Positions 11,004 through 23,300 of a stretch of DNA of 64,000 nucleotides are shown here, in pieces (positions within the stretch are counted from its first letter, which is position 1; every line of letters starts with the position of its first letter). Source of the stretch: Cladopsammia gracilis (taxonomy: Eukaryota > Cnidaria > Anthozoa > Scleractinia > Dendrophylliidae). The notes beneath the pieces are model-generated. The model saw nothing but the letters and a program-made list of their open reading frames with translations. It was not told the DNA's origin and did no database searches. The translations under genes and the position numbers were made by a program. Where the stretch lies: positions 1,136,001 to 1,200,000 of the forward strand of contig JAJGOT010000219.1 of assembly GCA_022457155.1 (NCBI GenBank), given 5' to 3'.

Positions 11004-11385
11004 GGCCATCCCAATAAAATGTTTCGTTTCCCATCGCCTTCCCTCTCGTGAAAGTGGGTCGGTCGGTCGAGCAAAAAAAAAAAAGAAAATTGACCGAGTT
11101 GAGGGATCCTCAGTCCAGAAAAAGCCTGGATGCTAAGTAAGAAGGCCTGATTACACCTATGCTTTCGATTGCAAATGTTTTCCAAATCCAAATTTACTCC
11201 TTATCTACAATGGAGGCTAATAAATTAAATATGAAAGATTTCTATTCAAAATAAAGCCTTGATCACATGTTTAAAAAGTAAAATTTTGCTTGTCAGACAG
11301 TCTATCCGAATTTTTTTTTTTTTTACTTTTCCAAAAAATTGGGTCGGTCAGGCGATTGGAAAGGAAACATTTTATTGGGATGGCC
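11004..11385. mobile_element. Harbinger-like MITE, 382 bp, TTA flanks
   Basis: The terminal repeats are GGCCATCCCAATAAAATG and its complement CATTTTATTGGGATGGCC, extending to about 28 bp with two mismatches. TTA lies immediately outside each end (11001-11003 and 11386-11388), matching the TWA target of Harbinger. Both halves carry GGGTCGGTC repeats next to A or T runs. There is no ORF. Confidence 0.75.
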
Positions 11386-11729
11386 TTACTTAATCAAAAG
11401 GAATATAAACTTTTCCTTCTTGGTAGCCAAACATAAAACTGCAAATATGTATATTGTGAACATTTAACTGTGTCGAAATGCTTGTAGAACAAGGCATAAC
11501 ACTAATAAGCACTTATGTTATTCAACAAGATGCAAATAACTTGCGGGATATTTTTTCAGTTTAGTCTCTCTTTGATGTCACTCGCTTATCAGCATTTCGG
11601 TACATCATTCGAAAAGCAATATTTTTAGCTGGAAAAAGGGCAAAGTTTGTTTTTATATTTTCAACTACTGGCAGATTAAACAAAGAAACAAAGAACACCC
11701 AGGCTGAAATTTGATAAAAAAAGGAGCAT

Positions 11730-12111
11730 ATATATATATATAAGAACACATTCAGCCTGAAAATTGAAAATTGTTCTTATATATAAAAACTCTTCCCTTC
11801 TCAGTTTAATAGAACAAACAGTGTCTGTAGCTTTACTGTGGTATTGCACTAAGATCTCTGTATACATGCTAGTAATTTCACTTGCTGTGTATAGCAAATG
11901 TACAATAACTGTATTTGGAATTAAAAGTCTTATAATTACATGAAAAATATGCAATATATGCGTTTGGCCTGTCATTTTTATTAACAATCATTAAGAATAC
12001 TTAAGAACACTTTCAGGCTGATTTCACCTAAAATACCCGATATATAAGAACCCAATCAGCCTGAACCCCGAAAATGGGTGTTCTTGTATGCGGGTTTTTA
12101 CTCTATGCGCA
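11730..12111. mobile_element. Degenerate Tc1-like MITE related to 24517-24960
   Basis: It shares the words TAAGAAC(A/C)C..TTCAGCCTGAA and a terminal segment GTTCTTGTATGCGGGTTTTTA with the element at 24517-24960. The left end is not recognisable and no TA pair is preserved. It is best read as an old diverged copy. Confidence 0.45.
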
Positions 12112-12603
12112 TAAAGACGATGATCTGTTTGAAGTTTTTCTTGCAGATCAAGCAAATTTACAATTCTAAATTTTCCTACGAGCGGATCCGGAATTTTAGT
12201 CACCCTCCGTTTTCCGATTGATGATAACCTTGGATTAGATGCTCTTTTCTTCGGATTGAGCGCAAAAACGTAAAAGTTGGCGGGAGAGCGCGGAAAAAAG
12301 AGCGCCTGATCGCAGGTTAGATTGATGCCTTGTGCTTATGTTTTATAGCCTTTTATACGACAAGAAAGCTTTTCGAACGAGGCATGAACATAACATTATA
12401 TTTTTTGCTTCCTTTAATTTTTCATTCTGTACACAGCAGCAGTCATGTATAGAACGAACATATCTATGCCCCATATATTGCTGAAAGAATAAAGAACGCG
12501 TAGACGCTTAGCCACAAGAAAATCATTCATCTCCAGTCCTTGTAACCTGTAGGCTACTTTCATTCCCAGTGCCTGCATGCTCTGACGGCGTAGCCAGCCA
12601 TTT
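12112..12603. other. Intergenic, no gene recognised
   Basis: No open frame with a domain and no clear repeat structure was seen. Confidence 0.35.
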
Positions 12604-12717
12604 AACTATAATAACGCGAAAGCGCGCGTGATATCGCCTAATTCTTAGCCGACGAGGCCGTCGGCCGAGTCGGCTAAAATTAGGCAATATCACGCAAGCT
12701 TGAGCGCTATAATAGTT
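12604..12717. repeat. GC-rich palindrome with arms of about 55 bp
   Basis: AACTATAATAACGCG through TTAGCCGACGAGGCCGTCGG pairs with the following half, which ends GAGCGCTATAATAGTT. The arms are nearly contiguous, so the sequence forms one long hairpin. It resembles a short foldback MITE. No target duplication was resolved. Confidence 0.65.
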
Positions 12718-13117
12718 TTATTATTCAACACATTGATAACAAAGCACAGTTTGAAGAAAAAATATCGAGGCCGGTCTTACATTTTTGCATTCTCTTATCA
12801 AAATGCGAAATTTACCGCCATCGTTGGATATACGTCATGTATAGACATAGCATATATCGATAACTTTTTGACCATATCGTGGGCAGTATATCAATGTGTT
12901 GAATTATAATATTTGATGGCTGCGCGGAACAGCTTCAGTACTGTTGCGGGGTATTCGGCAAATTACGGCCTTTTTTCCACTATTTACTGAAGAACAACCG
13001 CGCGCTATCGCCGAGTATTCTATTGTCGTCGTACCAGAAACCTCGATTACTGTGGTGAACTTGGCCACGTTGGCATGCAAAGAAAATCATGGAAACAAAG
13101 AATATACAGCTGAATAT

Positions 13118-13882
13118 AATACTTTGATCTCGATACGAGAACTGTTCTCACTGTTATCCAATCAGTCCCCTTCTCCCGCGACCCTAAAGTTAATAATTGA
13201 TTATGTCTACATTTTTTACGTCCACGGAATCTTGCCTTATCTGTTCGCTCATGAATGTAGCAAAAGGCCTAGTGTGACAAATGTCCCGATGTAAAAAGCA
13301 GCAATCATCATGTTTTAGTTCTATATTATTTCCCAGATTTATTTCACTTCTATCTAGAAACATGGAAGATCAATTCGTCGAATAATATTAACAGATGATG
13401 CGAGATTCCGCGCACGTAAAAAAGGCAGACAATTAGGGTCGTGGGAGAAGTGGACTGATTGGATAATAGTGAGAACAGTTCTAGATAGAGATCAAAGTAT
13501 TTTTTTTTTCATGTGAATGGTAAATAAATCTCTGCGATACGGCGAGAATAGCGGTTTTTTCCCAGCTAGCCCGAGAGTTTTAACTTTTTTTTTTAAATGC
13601 GAGCCCGAGACGTTGACAGCTTTTCAGAACTTAATTGTCATTGCCGAGAAGCCACCATTTATGAAAACAAACAACTAATCAGGACCTCGAGACTTCGCGA
13701 AAAAATCGAGACTGCAAGACTTACTGCTAAAAAAAACGAGACAGCGAGACCAGTCAAATTCGACTAACCAGTTTTGCGAGATTTTTACATCGGGACATTC
13801 ATGAGCGAACAGATAAGAGATCACGATTCCGTGGACATGAAAAAATGTAGACAAAATCAGGTATTAACTTTAGGGTCGTGGG
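13118..13882. repeat. Nested foldback: two overlapping inverted repeats
   Basis: Segment 13118-13193 returns inverted at 13431-13503, and segment 13183-13297 (TTATCTGTTCGCTCATGAATG) returns inverted at 13777-13882. The two pairs overlap near 13190, so three related copies lie within 0.8 kb. No protein was recognised. Confidence 0.6.
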
Positions 13883-13888
13883 ATTTAA

Positions 13889-14326
13889 AGGGGCTATGTC
13901 GCATGGTGAGTCTGCGCAATGAGTTCCTGTCATGTGACGACGTCACGCATGTCAAATTGCTATTGTTTCCTCCCGGATCGCGGCAAGTTTTATCGCGCTT
14001 GCACTCGTGTCGAACCAGGCGAGGTAAACAAACACACGATCGATTTTGCTTTTAAATTTCTCCTCAACTTCCACCACTACTGGAAGACATCGAATTTTTC
14101 GAAGGTACGACTAACAAATCGCAGAAATAATTTAACAAAAATCTAGCCAAGTAAATACTCTAACTAATTTGTAAACTTGAGATCTATCCTTACACGCAAT
14201 ACGACGGGATGGAACGGATTGCAGCGAATTCGACAGTAATGGCCGCCAACTTGATAAAAAGCCACCGGACGTTTTTCAAGTTGTTAGTACCCAGTACTCA
14301 CCCGCCATGCTCGCGACATAGCCCCT
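13889..14326. mobile_element. TTAA-flanked foldback MITE, 438 bp
   Basis: The ends are AGGGGCTATGTCGC and GCGACATAGCCCCT with TTAA immediately outside (13885-13888 and 14327-14330). No ORF of interest lies within. A related element with the same ends lies at 44603-45110. Confidence 0.75.
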
Positions 14327-14330
14327 TTAA

Positions 14331-15774
14331 TGACAATGAGAACAGTTCTGCGTGGATCGAGATCAAAGCGTCTTTTGTTCGCTTTGCCATCAGATCGCCG
14401 AGCGCGGTGGTGGCAAAGTTGGAAGTGCAAGTGATGGTGAACGATGCAAAACAAAAACGTAGCAGATGTTGGTCCAAACTAAATCACTGGTTCAACCCCA
14501 ACGGGCTGTGTATAAGTTAGCTTACATATTCTCGATAGCAATAGAAGTTCTCGATTTTATAACAACAGTCGAATGTTTGCAAAACGTAAGTAAATTAAAA
14601 AATTAAATTAAATCCCGGGATTAAATTAAAACTAAAAATAAAATTAAAACTTGCGATCAAAGGCATCACAGCCACGGACACATAATTAATTTCGAGTCGA
14701 CGATTTATTTCTAATTCTGGGTGGACTGGACTGAAATGAAATAAGTCCAGTAAACAATTTAAACACGAAGGTCGTCGGTATTGTGCGGGAAATAAGTTTT
14801 GTGAATCGTGAAAAATATCGCATTCATGATCGAAGAGTAAATATTTGCTAAAACGATGAACCAGTTGCAAGTGAACAACAACATATGCTTCAAAGAGGTT
14901 GGATATAAAATCAATGATTAACTTGAGTCGATGAAGAAATTGACTGATTCCTGCGAGAACAGTTTTCGCATCGAGACTAGATGAAAGAGCGCTTTGTTTC
15001 GATATGATTGCATGCATGCCAGCGCAGCGCGACCAGCTTTAGATCGTTCAACGGGATAGCTACAGGGTCGAGCTTCGGATAATTAGAAACTGGAAGAATT
15101 GTTCCAGCTTGAAATTTAATTTGCCGGAGAATCACAAAAACATTATTCGATTCGGCAAACAAACGGTATTTCTGAAATGATTCCACACATTAAAGTTAAC
15201 TTCTTTGATTGACTTGAGATGGGAAAACGAAAACAATAAAATTTACACATCCTGCATACCCCCGTGACGTGAAACCACTATTCAGCTGAGGAAGGGACTA
15301 TGCAAACTACTTGTCGTTACTCAAAACTGAAACGAGAATTGAACACGTAGTCGACAATGTGAAAAATAAGAAAAATCGAGGAAAACGTATTATTACTCCA
15401 GCAAGTAAAACTGTGGTAATCCCAAAATACCTTTTACCAGGAGCCCTATTTTACCTGTTACTGATTGCACTGGAGTAGAAAAGGGATATGCACAAACAGA
15501 TGAAGTTTTGTCGATAAATTATATATGTTCTCAGTTAGAAGTTCATAATTGAGAGAAAATAGATGACTTTCCCAGCGGCATTTTAAAAAATCGAGTTTTT
15601 TTGGTAAGAAAGTTCAGTAAAAACAAACTAATAAAGGGTTTATAGAATTTATCTGAGTTGGAGAGATAAGGACCGCTGCAATGGGCTATAAACAATATGA
15701 AACAAGCAACGGACTACACGCTCTCTGATTGGTGGATAACATTTATCTATAGAAACAGGAAGAAATATTTTGGG
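14331..15774. other. Intergenic, no gene recognised
   Basis: About 1.4 kb without a recognisable gene. A low-complexity AAATTAAA tract lies at 14590-14650. A 140-residue minus-strand frame (14595-15017) has no domain I recognise and is probably chance. Confidence 0.4.
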
Positions 15775-15923
15775 ATATTTTCCCCCGCTTCCACCAACAC
15801 AAATATATGACTTACGTCAGGAGGTGTGATGGATGTTAAACTATGAGTTCTTTGAAGTGTTTAGCTGTGATTGGTTAAAATAATATCAAAATAACTGAGA
15901 ACCATTCAATTTTACGGCGCCCG

Positions 15924-15931
15924 TATAAATA
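15924..15931 (+). promoter_or_regulatory. TATA box of duplicated promoter, copy 1
   Basis: TATAAATA lies about 140 bp upstream of an ATG with a downstream donor. In copy 2 the same site reads TACGAATA and is lost. Confidence 0.5.
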
Positions 15932-16062
15932 ATTTGCATTAAATTGTTGGGGGCATTGTAAGGGAAAATTACTTTGGTTCCGCGTCCAAGAAACGTCGTC
16001 TGTTTTTTTTTCTCAGTAGTTTAAAACAGATTTCAAGGCAATTCTGTCCATCCAGCTTCAAA

Positions 16063-16072
16063 ATGAAATTCG
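16063..16072 (+). CDS. Candidate first coding exon (MKF-), copy 1
   Basis: ATG AAA TTC G is followed by a strong donor, GTAAGTAT. It lies downstream of a TATA box, so it looks like a very short first coding exon. The next exon is not identified. Splicing to the acceptor before the LRAT ORF (27038) would be out of frame. The gene is unknown. Confidence 0.35.
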
Positions 16073-16470
16073 GTAAGTATACGTTTGTTTTATTAACAAA
16101 TACCATTGTTCGTTAAAGATAACCGTACCTTATAGCGTCTTTTGGTGACTGAGCAACTAAGAAAGACAGAAACGTTTTTGTTAAATTCTTTATTACGAAC
16201 GCTTTCTACCATTACTTGTACGTAAAGGTGACATGTATGTTATTAAAAGTTGAACCACAATCACTTATGGCTAAAGGAATTCGCTTAGACGCATATTCTA
16301 AGCACTGTCAACGACCAAGTCGCTGGCTGTCATTTCTTTAACCTGCCTTCTGACTGAAGCAATATTTGTTATGATCGATTTTGCCTTCTCCCGCTCTTAA
16401 CCCTCGGACGTACAAGCTGGGGGGGGGGGGGGGGGGGGTTGGTTGCCACCGCCCCCTTAAGGTTTTTCTC

Positions 16471-17149
16471 CGCTCAAGTAGTTTAAGGCCTGGGTTTAAA
16501 GTGTGTTCGAAAAATATGGTTGACACTTAATATCTTCACCGAGAAAACCTAGATCAAAATGAAATTTTCCCTGAATGTTAATCTTGATGTTTTCTTTTGC
16601 CTTAAGGCAAAAGTTTTGGTCACGTGACATGTCACGTGATCACAATTTCAAAATTACGTAAATCGGCGATTTGGTAGCGAATTTTCTTTGTATAGTTAAA
16701 TAAATTAGCTTTTCCGATGGAGGTTTAACATATTTAACCTTCTACGTTTGGAATGATTGTCCTCAAGTCTTTAAATTACTGTTATAAACAATTATAGGTT
16801 GAATTTTGGACTGAAAAATGACTTTTGTCCTCATTTTTTTTTTAGAGATTAATGGAAACTCATTCCAAACGTGAAGATATTTATTCTGCATCAGAAAAGC
16901 ATTTTTATTTGATGTTTTCTCTTAAACCCGTCACCAATTCGTCAAATATTTGCTATTTTAAGCAAAATGATCACGTGACTTGTCACGTGACCTATGCCAA
17001 AGCTTATTATATTTAAAAATGTTAAGGACGATAATATCTTTCTATGTGCCAAATTTCGATTCAGTTCCATTCTGTTTGTAAAAGTTATTACGAATAAACC
17101 GTTTTTTCCTGGTCAAAGCTCTTGACCCAGGCCTTAAACTACTTGAGCG
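16471..17149. mobile_element. Foldback element, 0.68 kb
   Basis: The ends CGCTCAAGTAGTTTAAGGCC and GGCCTTAAACTACTTGAGCG are perfect inverted repeats. Internal segments also pair: GGTCACGTGACATGTCACGTG with the GATCACGTGACTTGTCACGT side, and ACGTTTGGAATGA with TCATTCCAAACGT. A 19-base G run precedes it at about 16421-16438. There is no ORF, and the target duplication is not resolved. Confidence 0.68.
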
Positions 17150-17504
17150 ATATTTTCAAGACCATTTACGATTAGCACATGCCGTTTTCAGTAGCTGTTC
17201 ATTTATCCTTAAGACACATTTTGGTAAAGTTTGGCGACTACCGGTTGCTATGGTAACGATATATGACGTCATAAGTAACATGTGGTCAAGCCATTTTTGA
17301 ATAAAAATGCGTGTTTTTCACCTTTTTTCAGTGAAAAAACATATAAAATGCTACCAAAAGCATCAAAATGTTTAATTGTATGTTATTTTGCAACTCTAGC
17401 AAACAATGCTTGCAATTTCCACATTTTCCCGATATCGCGGGCTATCTATTAGATGTAAAATATTTCCGAAATATTGCAACATTGCAAAAACCCAAGGGGG
17501 TATT

Positions 17505-18290
17505 TTCCCCCACTTCCACCAACACAAATATGACTAAAGTCAGGAGGTGTGATGGATGTTAAACTATGAGTCAAAATAACTGAGAACCATTCAATTTTAT
17601 GGCGCCCGTACGAATAATTTGCATTGAATTGTTGGGGGCATTTCAGGGAAAAGTACCGTACTTTTCCCCTTAGATGCCCCCAAACCAAAGGCTTTGGTTC
17701 CAAGAAATGTCGTCTGTTTTTTCTTTTAGTAGTTAAAACAAATTTCAAGGCAATTCTGTGCATCTGGCTTAGCATGTTAATAAATATGTAAGTATATCTG
17801 TTTGTTTTATTGACAAATATCATTGTTCATCATTGTTCGTTAAAGATAACCATACATGACGTACATCATAGCGTCTAAGAAAGACAGAAACGTTTTTGTT
17901 AAATTATTTATTACAAAGGCTTTTCTACCATAACTTCTACGTAAAGGTAACTATGTAAGTTAAATTTGAACCACAATCACTTATGGCTAAAGGAATTGGC
18001 ATATTCTAAACAATGTCATGGAACAAAGTCGTTGGATGTCGACTGAAGCAATATTGTTTAACCTTAATAATTAGCAATATTGTTTAACCAATATTCTTTA
18101 ACCTGCCTTCTGACTGAAGCAATATTGTTTAACCTTAATAATTAGCAATATTGTTTAACCAAAATTCTTTAACCTGCCTTCTGACTGAAGCAATATTGTT
18201 TAACCTTAATAATTAGCAATGTTTAACCAATATTCTTTAACCTGCCTTCTGACTGAAGCAATATTGTTATAATCGACTTTGCCTTCCCTC
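17505..18290 (+). repeat. Promoter/first-exon block, copy 2, with tandem repeat tail
   Basis: This is the diverged direct copy of 15775-16415. It lacks the TATA box and has an altered start exon (ATG at 17774, donor at 17788). A palindromic insert around GCCCCCAAACCAAAGGC has been added. Its 3' part contains three to four tandem units of about 70 bp built from AATATTGTTTAACC and CCTGCCTTCTGACTGAAGCA (18040-18265). Confidence 0.75.
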
Positions 18291-18501
18291 GCTTCTTTCA
18301 TTGCGAGAAGGATTTTGATCTAGACGACCTAGACTAGCTGTCGGTAGTCAAACAATTGATACAAGATGCAAAGAATGTACCATTTAAAAAATAGCATTGT
18401 GTTTCAAAAATACATTTTTCTGCTTGTTCAGTAAAGCAGAAAGTCATGCACAAATATAACCAACACTGCTGAATATTGCAAATTTAGTATTATAGAATTA
18501 A

Positions 18502-19158
18502 GAGGCAGTCCCGCTAAGACCGGTCCGGTCGATTTCGCGTCAGAAAAAAGTTTCCCTTTAAACTTTGTACACTAAAAGGGTTTGGTATATAAGTAATAAA
18601 AATGATTTTCTTTTTTGCAAGTAATATATTTTCGCTTTTCCACAGGCGCGATCACGTCCGGGCCAATTCGTTTCCCCCAGAGCCGATTTTAAGACCGAAA
18701 TTTGGCATTTTTGAGGGTCACGCTATATCAAAACTAAAAATAATCGTAAAATATCTTTCACACCAGCCGTTTGCATTGCCTTTCATTGACAAATGAGCAA
18801 AATATCGAAACTTTTGATAATTTTGCAAACAATCTGTAAGTCCCGAAAGACACCACTCTGAATAGGTCACGCGAGTGCCAAGAAACATGCTCAGATTCGA
18901 GAGCTAAAATCTCAATTGTGGGACAAAAATCTGATATACAATTTACATCAAGATCAAGGTCTTACCTCGTTTTAAGAGGTTCAAAAGTCAAATCTGCGGG
19001 TATCCGCCTGCACACGGAGTGGCGAGAGGTTTAATTTGGCCATCACGGCACCCTTTGTTTACAAAATTAACACTGTATATTGAATATTAATCTATACTTG
19101 ATCGATCACTCGCTTCTGTCGCTTGAGCGAAAAAAATATTCACAGCTCTAAAGTTTGC
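18502..19158 (+). repeat. Left long terminal inverted repeat of the large transposon
   Basis: Pairs with 25779-26431. Landmarks are GGTCCGGTCGATTTCGCG near the outer end, GCGCGATCACGTCCGGGCC in the middle and GCTCTAAAGTTTGC at the inner end. Confidence 0.9.
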
Positions 19159-19174
19159 CACTGTTCTTCCTCAG

Positions 19175-19278
19175 CACTGTTTGTTTAGCGATGGTTTCAG
19201 TTCTTTGAACAAATTTGACTGTCTTATTTTTGAACTGCGTTTTATCAAAGAACTGAAACCAAAGCTAAACAAACAGTG
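19175..19278. repeat. Subterminal hairpin inside the large transposon
   Basis: CACTGTTTGTTTAGC...GGTTTCAGTTCTTTGA pairs with TCAAAGAACTGAAACC...GCTAAACAAACAGTG. The arms are about 33 bp and the loop about 38 bp. It lies just inside the left terminal repeat, on the 3' side of the transposase gene. A role in RNA 3' end formation or transposase binding is only a guess. Confidence 0.65.
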
Positions 19279-20027
19279 CGATTCAATCCGCGCCAAATTA
19301 TTTGTTTAGACAGTTCTTTTTAAAAGCCTTATCCATTATTGTTTCATTGTTTTATGTCTTTTCTCTTCTTAAAATTTTAGTACTTATCGTCGACACATTT
19401 TATCACATTTTGTAGCGTCCGTGACATTCTTATCTGATTTTAACTGTAATATATTTATGCTAATTTCGTATTTTTACTTTCACTCGAAAATGAGTTGCAG
19501 CGGTCGAAACGTGGTGACTTTTTATCGCTAATTTTTTATCACAAAATAAATAACTTTCAACTTTCGTATTAAATTTGGTGGTGAGTTCTACAGTCGGTTT
19601 TGAATTCAGCCAACTCACGCAGAATACGAATCACTGGACTGAGATCAGGCCATGTATTTTAGCACATTGACAATGTCACGCTCGAGTCACGCGCTGATAG
19701 AAAATCTAAAGCGCTTACTACGCCATGTTCGCCTCTCCAGCCAAGATCACCGTAAATATTTCATCCTAGCTAAAATAAATAAACGGATTTTTATCTCAGA
19801 ATCTCCCATGAAACATGAGTAGCGGAATACGAAAAATACTAGACTAAAAAATCATGTTTATAAAAGAATCCAGGCGAGGCCAATTTTAAGCCAACGTGAC
19901 TGTTTCTTTAGGTGTTGTCAATTCATCTTGGTGTAGTATATAAATTCAGGGGTAAAATGCGGTCGCAATTTTAGTGAACACTTGCTATATTTCGTTATTT
20001 GATAAAAGTCGCAAATCAGAGTAAACC

Positions 20028-20083
20028 TCCCCCCCCCCCCCCCCCCCCCCCCCCTCCCGCCCCCTCCCTCCCTCCCTCCCGAG
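20028..20083. repeat. Long C-rich tract
   Basis: A run of about 27 C is followed by TCCC/CCTCCC units. On the minus strand it is a strong G-quadruplex candidate. It lies 0.3 kb beyond the 3' end of the transposase ORF. Confidence 0.6.
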
Positions 20084-20370
20084 CCCTGTACTCCCGATTA
20101 CATACTATAATACTATAATCATTCACGGATCGAGGGTTTGATGTACAGTTCACTTAACTTATTTTAGGGTTTTCATTGTCAGGGCGGAACATGGGTGTGC
20201 GTCTCGAGTAGACAAGGGCGGGGTGCTGGGGTACGGATTTCCCATCATCCCATGAGGTTCGTGGATAAACCTCTTGTTCGCAACACCCTCTTGAAGTGGA
20301 ACATGCCAATACAGTTCACAGTCCAGTTGTTCCGCCAAATAAAAATCAATGTCCTTTTATCCAGACGTGT

Positions 20371-23300
20371 TTATGAGCAGCTGCACTCTCTCACCATGTC
20401 GGTAACGTGTCCAACCAGAGCGGATTTCTCGTCCGTTGATTTACGTGGCAGCTCAAAGTGGTCACACATGACCCTCAGCTCCTTCACAGTGAAGCGCGAC
20501 AATTCTCCAGTCTTGACCATATCGCAAATGTCGTAGCCATCATATGTGATCGGATGCTCCAGTCCTATTTGCGACAGCACCTCTTGAACATCCTCATCCT
20601 TGTTCTGTTGGTCCAGGTGTGCAAGATCTTCCTCCAGAAGAGTGTTCTCGTCCTCTTTTGCCATGTATCTCTGAGTCACCTGTTTCCTCTGCGCTGCAGC
20701 AAGTCGGGAAAAGAAGGCTCGAACTTGTACCTTCGTCAGCCACTCGTCTCTCGAGAATCTTCTAGTGCCGTCTTGACTTTTGGCGCTTCTCATATCCGCT
20801 GACACTTGAACTGGATCAGACTTTCTTCCAGTTTGTACTCCGACGTCAAATCGGTCCTGGAGATATGACTTTACGTTCTCTGAGAACCTTGTCCCACTAC
20901 CCCTCGGTTTCTGCAAGGCCCATCCGGCTTTAGAGGACTCCACCTGAGTTGCTGTCATAGTGCTTTTTGCTGAAGTAGGCTGCTTCGGTTTCTGCTCACT
21001 GACTGACATTGCTGAGAATTTCCCAACCCACTCGCGACGCAACTTGTCGTACACACTTTCTTGATTTGTACTGATGGGATCATGATTGCCAAAGTTGATG
21101 TGGTCCTGCAAGGCATTGTAGTTATCGAATGAATGTGAGCAGCCAGCTTCGTTGCATTCGAATAGCGCAGTTTCTGTATCAGGTCTCTTTTCTTGTAGTT
21201 TCCCGCTCATAGGTTGAACATCCCAGAACTGTAGTTGGTTTGAGGCGGGGTTCAAGGTTATTGCACCGGGAACTTGGATGTCTAGGTCTGTCCACAGCAC
21301 GAGCTTTCCAGCTCCAATATCATAGGCTTTCCACATTCGCAGCCCAGTTGCCTCATATGAAAAGTTGTGAAAGGTGCTGAAGTTTGGGATGCGGTTTACC
21401 TTGATTTCTTGATCAGTGCGCTCTATCTCGCAAACAGCAGCTGTGCATCCCCTCACTGGTCGGACCTTGAGCGCTTCATGCATGTCTGCCGCCGACAGGA
21501 TATCATTACCCTCGTTACAGTAGCGTCTGACCACGCCCTTCAGGGGGCTGATGATGCGGTCGCACACATCCTTCCCGAACTGCGGCTCCGAAAAGTCATA
21601 CCTAGAAATCAAAGGTGCAAGCGCTTACTGGAAGTTGTTGTTGTCTGATTATCCTTAGGGTATCGAAACAAACATCTTTTTGATAAGATTTGATTTTCAC
21701 TTTCTCGTTTTCTTTTATACAAATCACATCCGGCACATGCATATTTCGGTATCCAGAGGGAGAGGGTGACAAGTTTATGGTCTCTGCAGTAAAACGCAAC
21801 GGAGAATAATGAATACGTAAATACGCACGTGGCTACTTAGCGCATAGAGGTGATGAAATATATGGATATAGCATGTTTGTTTCTTTAGGTTGGATATCTC
21901 GGACTAGTAAAATGTTTAAGATGTATAATAATAGATATAAACAATAAAGCAATTACCTTAACACACTTATGCCAGTATGAACGTGAACCTCATTCAGAGC
22001 AGCAATCAGGTTGTTGCAGTGATAACATCCAGCCCCGTCTGAACGCAGCAAGGCTTTGCTGATGTGCGGGTTGGCGATTTTCACAGTCTTCAAGAGATGT
22101 GTAAGTATCGCGTAAACTGTGTAGGAGTCTTGGGCACAATTGTCAAAGAGATGCACATAAGAAGTAACTTCAAGCTGTTCTCTGTCTGCTGGTTTTGATA
22201 GGACACAGCTTATATGCCAGCTCATCCCGCGCTTGCCATACCATTCCGATTGTTTCTCGCGGTATTTCATCTATGTAAACTTCATTGCCCAATCCATCAC
22301 TACGAGAATGGTGTCACTCTGAAGGCAATTAACGGCATCCGTTTTCGCGCGATCTTGATTCTCTGCCCTTAGGATGTGGGCCTTCCACTGGAGAACCATG
22401 TCCCGTGCTTGAGCGGCATCGTACAACAGGTCTTCTTGCTGGTCTCTGCTGTAGAATTGGACATCTTGTGAACCTCTAACCTCAGACAAAATAGAGCTCA
22501 GTTTGTTCCTAAGACTGTCGCAGCTTTCACACTGCTCCGCATGATCATGAGTACAGGAGGTCTTGAACTCTACACACTGAGTATCGCTAAGTGCGTGTTC
22601 TTTGCAGTGCTCAGCACACAGATTGTCGCTGTCTTCACGACAGTGCGCACGGTAGCTCGTTTTTAAGTAGCGCTTTGCTTCCTTTAGATTATCCCGAGAT
22701 TCCTCGCACCATTCATGGCGTGCACCACACTGCTCCAAGTCATGCACTATCTTTTTGAGGGTGTCAAAGCCTTCTGCCCCACTTGATGCCGTGTTATCTA
22801 AGCCCTGGAGGGACTTGCGCTGTGATGCTTCTCGCACTTTCAATATTCTGTACAAGGTAGACCTGCCTAAAGGCTGATATTCTTCTTCTTGGCACCACTG
22901 ATGGTATTGCTCAATCATTGTTGAACGCCCTACAGTTCTGACCATGTTAGGCATAACCATCTGCTGACCTGAGTCCACCTTAACTGTTCTCGTCCCAAAA
23001 GAAACATCTTGGTAAGAATAAGGCTGGTCAACAAAACACAAAAAGTGTTCAAGTTTAGACGTATCAATGCGTACTCTGTGGTGAGGAATTTTCTCAACTT
23101 CGAGCCCAACTCCGACAGTTTTGGCATGTGTTCTTGCATTTTTTATTTGGCGATCGCTGAGCTTTTCAAAGGGCGCGTGTATTGCCTTCAGTTCGCTTGA
23201 CGTATAGCGCAAAGCATATATGTTTAGGATCTGTGTTTTAAGACTCTTGGTTGGCGCTTGCCTGTAGGCTGACGTCAGTGCCTCGACTTCTTTATCTGAT

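Larger units (their letters stand above)
15775..16415 (+). repeat. Promoter/first-exon block, copy 1 of a direct duplication
   Basis: The block is repeated in the same direction at about 17505-18290. Shared landmarks are CACTTCCACCAACACAAATAT, GGAGGTGTGATGGATGTTAA, TTCAATTTTA(C/T)GGCGCCCGTA, TCAAGGCAATTCTGT and TTATGGCTAAAGGAATT. The copies differ by substitutions and indels. Copy 1 keeps a TATA box and an ATG exon with a donor. Confidence 0.8.

Noticed and set aside
18602..18796. A 64-codon ORF, with a near-identical one at 26137-26331 (-)
   Set aside because: Both lie in the two terminal inverted repeats of the large transposon; they are paired by that structure and lack a domain.
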